From: Siphonodentalium dalli
Taxonomy: Eukaryota > Mollusca > Scaphopoda > Gadilida > Siphonodentaliidae
NCBI GenBank assembly: GCA_032622095.1
Contig: CP136069.1
Coordinates: 203,466,690-203,530,689 of the forward strand
DNA length: 64,000 nt
Direction: 5' to 3'
Shown: positions 58,452-64,000 of the stretch, piece by piece
Layout: each line of letters opens with the position of its first letter
Numbering within the stretch: position 1 is the stretch's first letter
The notes under the pieces: model-generated
Seen by the model: only the letters and a program-made list of their open reading frames with translations
Databases searched by the model: none
Told to the model about the DNA's origin: nothing
Made by a program: the position numbers and the translations under genes

Positions 58452-61400
58452 CCATGCCTATATATGTGGCGGACATTACGACGCATCCATGCCTATATAT
58501 ATGTGGCGGACATTACGACGCATCCATGCCTATATATGTGGCGGACATTACGAAGCATCCATGCCTATATATGTGGCGGACATTACGACGCATCCATGCC
58601 TATATATGTGGCGGACATTACGACGCATCCATGCCTATTTATGTGGCGGACATTACGACGCATCCATGCCTATATATGTGGCGGACATAACGAAGCATCC
58701 ATGCCTATATATGTGGCGGACATTACGAAGCATCCATGCCTATATATGTGGCGGACATTACGAAGCATCCATGCCTATATATGTGGCGGACATTACGACG
58801 CATCCATGCCTATATATGTGGCGGACATTACGACGCATCCATGACTATATTTGTGGCGGACATTACGAAGCATCCATGCCTATATATGTGGCGGACATTA
58901 CGAAGCATCCATGCCTATATATGTGGCGGACATTACGAAGCATCCATGCCTATATATGTGGCGGACATTGCGACGCATCCATGCCTATATATGTGGCGGA
59001 CATTACGAAGCATCCATGCCTATATATGTGGCGGACATTACGAAGCATCCATGCCTATATATGTGGCGGACATTACGAAGCATCCATGCCTATATATGTG
59101 GCGGACATTACGAAGCATCCATGCCTATATATGTGGCGGACATTACGACGCGTCCATGCCTATATATGTGGCGGACATTACGACGCATCCATGCCTATAT
59201 ATGTGGCGGACATTACGAAGCATCCATGCCTATATATGTGGCTGACATTACGACGCATCCATGCCTATATATGTGGCGGACATTACGAAGCATCCATGCC
59301 TATATATGTGGCGGACATTACGACGCATCCATGCCTATATATGTGGCGGACATTACAAAGAATCCATGCCTATATATGTGGCTGACATTACGACGCATCC
59401 ATGCCTATATATGTGGCGGACATTACGAAGCATCCATGCCTATATATGTGGCTGACATTACGACGCATCCATGCCTATATATGTGGCGGACATTACGAAG
59501 CATCCATGCCTATATATGTGGCGGACATTACGACGCATCCATGCCTATATATGTGGCGGACATTACGAAGCATCCATGCCTATATATGTGGCTGACATTA
59601 CGACGCATCCATGCCTATATATGTGGCGGACATTACGAAGCATCCATGCCTATATATGTGGCTGACATTACGACGCATCCATGCCTATATATGTGGCGGA
59701 CATTACGAAGCATCCATGCCTATATATGTGGCGGACATTACGAAGCATCCATGCCTATATATGTGGCGGACATTACGAAGCATCCATGCCTATATATATG
59801 GCTGACATTACGACGCATCCATGCCTATATATGTGGCGGACATTACGAAGCATCCATGCCTATATATGTGGCTGACATTACGAAGCATCCATGCCTATAT
59901 ATGTGGCGGACATTACGAAGCATCCATGCCTATATATGTGGCTGACATTACGACGCATCCATGCCTATATATGTGGCGGACATTACGAAGCATCCATGCC
60001 TATATATGTGGCGGACATTACGACGCATCCATGCCTATATATGTGGCGGACATTACGACGCATCCATGCCTATATATGTGGCGGACATTACGACGCATCC
60101 ATGCCTATATATGTGGCTGACATTACGACGCATCCATGCCTATATATGTGGCGGACATTACGACGCATCCATGCCTATATATGTGGCGGACATTACGAAG
60201 CATCCATGCCTATATATGTGGCTGACATTACGACGCATCCATGCCTATATATGTGGCGGACATTACGAAGCATCCATGCCTATATATGTGGCGGACATTA
60301 CGACGCATCCATGCCTATATATGTGGCGGACATTACAAAGAATCCATGCCTATATATGTGGCTGACATTACGACGCATCCATGCCTATATATGTGGCGGA
60401 CATTACGAAGCATCCATGCCTATATATGTGGCTGACATTACGACGCATCCATGCCTATATATGTGGCGGACATTACGAAGCATCCATGCCTATATATGTG
60501 GCGGACATTACGACGCATCCATGCCTATATATGTGGCGGACATTACAAAGAATCCATGCCTATATATGTGGCGGACATTACGACGCATCCATGCCTATTT
60601 ATGTGGCGGACATTACGACGCATCCATGCCTATATATGTGGCGGACATTACGACGCATCCATGCCTATATATGTGGCGGACATTACGAAGCATCCATGCC
60701 TATATATGTGGCGGACATTACGAAGCATCCATGCCTATATATGTGGCGGACATTACGAAGCATCCATGCCTATATATGTGGCGGACATTACGAAGCATCC
60801 ATGCCTATATATGTGGTGGACATTACGACGCATCCATGCCTATATATGTGGCTGACATTACGACGCATCCATGCCTATATATGTGGCGGACATTACGAAG
60901 CATCCATGCCTATATATGTGGTGGACATTACGACGCATACATGCCTATATATGTGGCGGACATTACGACGCGTCCATGCCTATATATGTGGCGGACATTA
61001 CGACGCATCCATGCCTATATATGTGGCGGACATTACGAAGCATCCATGCCTATATATGTGGCTGACATTACGACGCATCCATGCCTATATATGTGGCGGA
61101 CATTACGACGCATCCATGCCTATATATGTGGCGGACATTACGAAGCATCCATGCCTATATATGTGGCGGACATTACGACGCATCCATGCCTATATATGTG
61201 GCGGACATTACGAAGCATCCATGCCTATATATGTGGCGGACATTACAAAGAATCCATGCCTATATATGTGGCGGACATTACAAAGAATCCATGCCTATAT
61301 ATGTGGCTGACATTACGACGCATCCATGCCTATATATGTGGCGGACATTACAAAGAATCCATGCCTATATATGTGGCGGACATTACGACGCATCCATGCC

Positions 61401-64000
61401 TATATATGTGGCGGACATTACGACGCGTCCATGCCTATATATGTGGCGGACATTACTACGCATCCATGCCTATATATGTGGCGGACATTACGAAGCATCC
61501 ATGCCTATATATGTGGCTGACATTACGACGCATCCATGCCTATATATGTGGCGGACATTACAAAGAATTCATGCCTATATATGTGGCGGACATTACGACG
61601 CATCCATGCCTATATATGTGGCGGACATTACGAAGCATCCATGCCTATATATGTGGCGGACATTACAAAGAATCCATGCCTATATATGTGGCGGACATTA
61701 CGACGCATCCATGCCTATTTATGTGGCGGACATTACGACGCATCCATGCCTATATATGTGGCGGACATAACGAAGCATCCATGCCTATATATGTGGCGGA
61801 CATTACGAAGCATCCATGCCTATATATGTGGCGGACATTACGAAGCATCCATGCCTATATATGTGGCGGACATTACGACGCATCCATGCCTATATATGTG
61901 GCGGACATTACGACGCATCCATGACTATATTTGTGGCGGACATTACGAAGCATCCATGCCTATATATGTGGCGGACATTACGAAGCATCCATGCCTATAT
62001 ATGTGGCGGACATTACGAAGCATCCATGCCTATATATGTGGCGGACATTACGACGCATCCATGCCTATATCTGTGGCGGACATTACGAAGCATCCATGCC
62101 TATATATGTGGCGGACATTACGAAGCATCCATGCCTATATATGTGGCGGACATTACGAAGCATCCATGCCTATATATGTCGCGGACATTACGAAGCATCC
62201 ATGCCTATATATGTGGTGGACATTACGACGCATCCATGCCTATATATGTGGCTGACATTACGACGCATCCATGCCTATATATGTGGCGGACATTACGAAG
62301 CATCCATGCCTATATATGTGGCGGATATTACGACGCATCCATGCCTATATATGTGGTGGACATTACGACGCATCCATGCCTATATATGTGGCGGACATTA
62401 CGAAGCATCCATGCCTATATATGTGGCGGACATTACGAAGCATCCATGCCTATATATGTGGCGGACAATACGAAGCATCCATGCCTATATATGTGGCGGA
62501 CATTACGACGCATCCATGCCTATATATGTGGCGGACATTACGACGCGTCCATGCCTATATATGTGGCGGACATTACGACGCATCCATGCCTATATATGTG
62601 GCGGACATTACGAAGCATCCATGCCTATATATGTGGCTGACATTACGACGCATCCATGCCTATATATGTGGCGGACATTACAAAGAATCCATGCCTATAT
62701 ATGTGGCGGACATTACGAAGCATCCATGCCTATATATGTGGCGGACATTTCGAAGCATCCATGCCTATATATGTGGCGGACATTACGAAGCATCCATTAC
62801 TATGTATGTGGCGGACATTACGACGCATCCATGCCTATGTATGTGGCGGACATTACGAAGCATCCATGCTATATATGTGGCGGACATTACGAAGCATCCA
62901 TGCCTATATATGTGGCGGACATTACAAAGAATCCATGCCTATATATGTGGCGGACATTTCGAAGCATCCATGCCTATATATGTGGCGGACATTACGAAGC
63001 ATCCATTACTATGTATGTGGCGGACATTACGACGCATCCATGCCTATGTATGTGGCGGACATTACGAAGCATCCATGCTATATATGTGGCGGACATTACG
63101 AAGCATCCATGCCTATATATGTGGCGGATATTACGACGCATCCAAGCCTATATATGTGGCGGACATTACGAAGCATCCATTACTATGTATGTGGCGGACA
63201 TTACGAAGCATCCATTACTATGTATGTGGCGGACATTACGAAGCATCCATGCTATATATGTGGCGGACATTACGAAGCATCCATGCCTATATATGTGGTG
63301 GATATTACGACGCATCCATGCCTATATATGTGGCGGATATTACGAAGCATCCATGCTTATATATGTGGCGGACATTACGACGCATCCATGCCTATATATG
63401 TGGCGGACATTACGACGCATCCATGTCTATATATGTGGCGGACATTACGACGCTACGACGCATCCATGCCTATATATGTGGCGGACATTACGACGCATCC
63501 ATGCCTATATATATGGCGGACATTACGACGCTACCATGCCTATATATGTGGCAGACATTACGAAGCATCCATGCCTATATATGTGGCGGACATTACGACG
63601 CATCCATGTCTATATATGTGGCGGACATTACGACGCATCCATGCCTATATATGTGGCGGACATTACGAAGCATCCATGCCTATATATGTGGCGGACATTA
63701 CGAAGCATCCATGCCTATATATGTGGCGGACATTACGAAGCATCCATGCCTATATATGTGGCGGACATTACGAAGCATCCATGCCTATATATGTGGTGGA
63801 CATTACGACGCATCCATGCCTATATATGTGGCTGACATTACGACGCATCCATGCCTATATATGTGGCGGACATTACGAAGCATCCATGCCTATATATGTG
63901 GTGGACATTACGACGCATACATGCCTATATATGTGGCGGACATTACGACGCATACATGCCTATATATGTGGCGGACATTACGACGCATCCATGCCTATAT
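58452..64000 (+). repeat. 35-bp satellite, ~158 copies, runs off the window
   Basis: The unit is GCCTATATATGTGGCGGACA plus TTACGACGCATCCAT, with frequent variants CGAAGC, CAAAGAATCC, GGCTGAC and GGTGGAC. All three plus-strand frames lack stops, so overlapping frames of up to 677 codons appear; these are products of the repeat, not genes. Variant patterns repeat at shifts of 32, 40, 56 and 88 units. It starts ~1.3 kb after exon 4 and lies in intron 4 if the last exon is downstream. Confidence 0.97.

Noticed and set aside
58489-63835. Long open frames (up to 677 codons) in the 35-bp repeat
   Set aside because: They occur in all three plus frames at once and consist only of the satellite unit; no start context, splice signal or non-repeat sequence supports a protein.

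Overview
This is AT-rich, gene-poor eukaryotic DNA, almost certainly from an animal. It holds spliced exons with GT..AG borders, a non-LTR retrotransposon, Helitron-like termini, many small inverted-repeat transposons (MITEs) and several kilobase-scale minisatellites. There are no prokaryotic operons, Shine-Dalgarno sites or CRISPR arrays. A marine invertebrate such as a mollusc is a guess from this style of repeat landscape; the sequence does not prove it.

One host gene can be supported. It lies on the + strand in four coding exons: 25826-25946, 49030-49247, 55934-55998 and 57055-57109. The exons join in phase into 153 codons with no stop. The product starts MGCGWS (an N-myristoylation/palmitoylation-type start), has a polar Lys/Ser/Asn-rich middle, and ends, as far as seen, in an S-Q-x-x-F-F-x-x-L-D-E-K-I-E-K block. 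I recognise this block from the C-terminus of vertebrate C1orf21, a small protein of unknown function. The last exon must lie past the right edge. Intron 1 is 23.1 kb, intron 2 is 6.7 kb, intron 3 is 1.06 kb and intron 4 exceeds 6.9 kb; nearly everything else in the right half of the window is intron content.

Layout. 1-4.9 kb: MITEs and hairpins. 4.9-9.8 kb: four minisatellites (62, 53, 50 and 71 bp units). 10.3-12 kb: a 70-bp satellite. 13.3-14.1 kb: a 46-bp satellite. 14.2-17.9 kb: a ~170-bp satellite with poly-G/poly-C hairpins. 18-25.8 kb: nested MITEs, then exon 1. 26-28 kb: MITEs and homopolymers. 28.2-33.7 kb: a 5'-truncated LINE flanked by a 1.5-kb direct repeat. 34-45 kb: MITEs, tandem duplications, a tRNA-like SINE head and a nested 1.7-kb TIR element. 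45.6-48.3 kb: Helitron-like element. 48.5-50.6 kb: a hairpin MITE, exon 2, and a 69-bp minisatellite built from the exon-2 splice donor. 50.8-55.7 kb: nested MITEs and mosaics. 55.9-57.1 kb: exons 3 and 4. 57.6-58.3 kb: a second Helitron-like element. 58.45-64 kb: a 35-bp satellite running off the end.

The most notable signals are the tandemly amplified splice donor with CACGTG boxes after exon 2, a 67-nt hairpin with a conserved mismatch carried by at least three differently ended MITE families, the LINE with kilobase-long flanking duplications, and the multi-scale higher-order structure of the 35-bp satellite.
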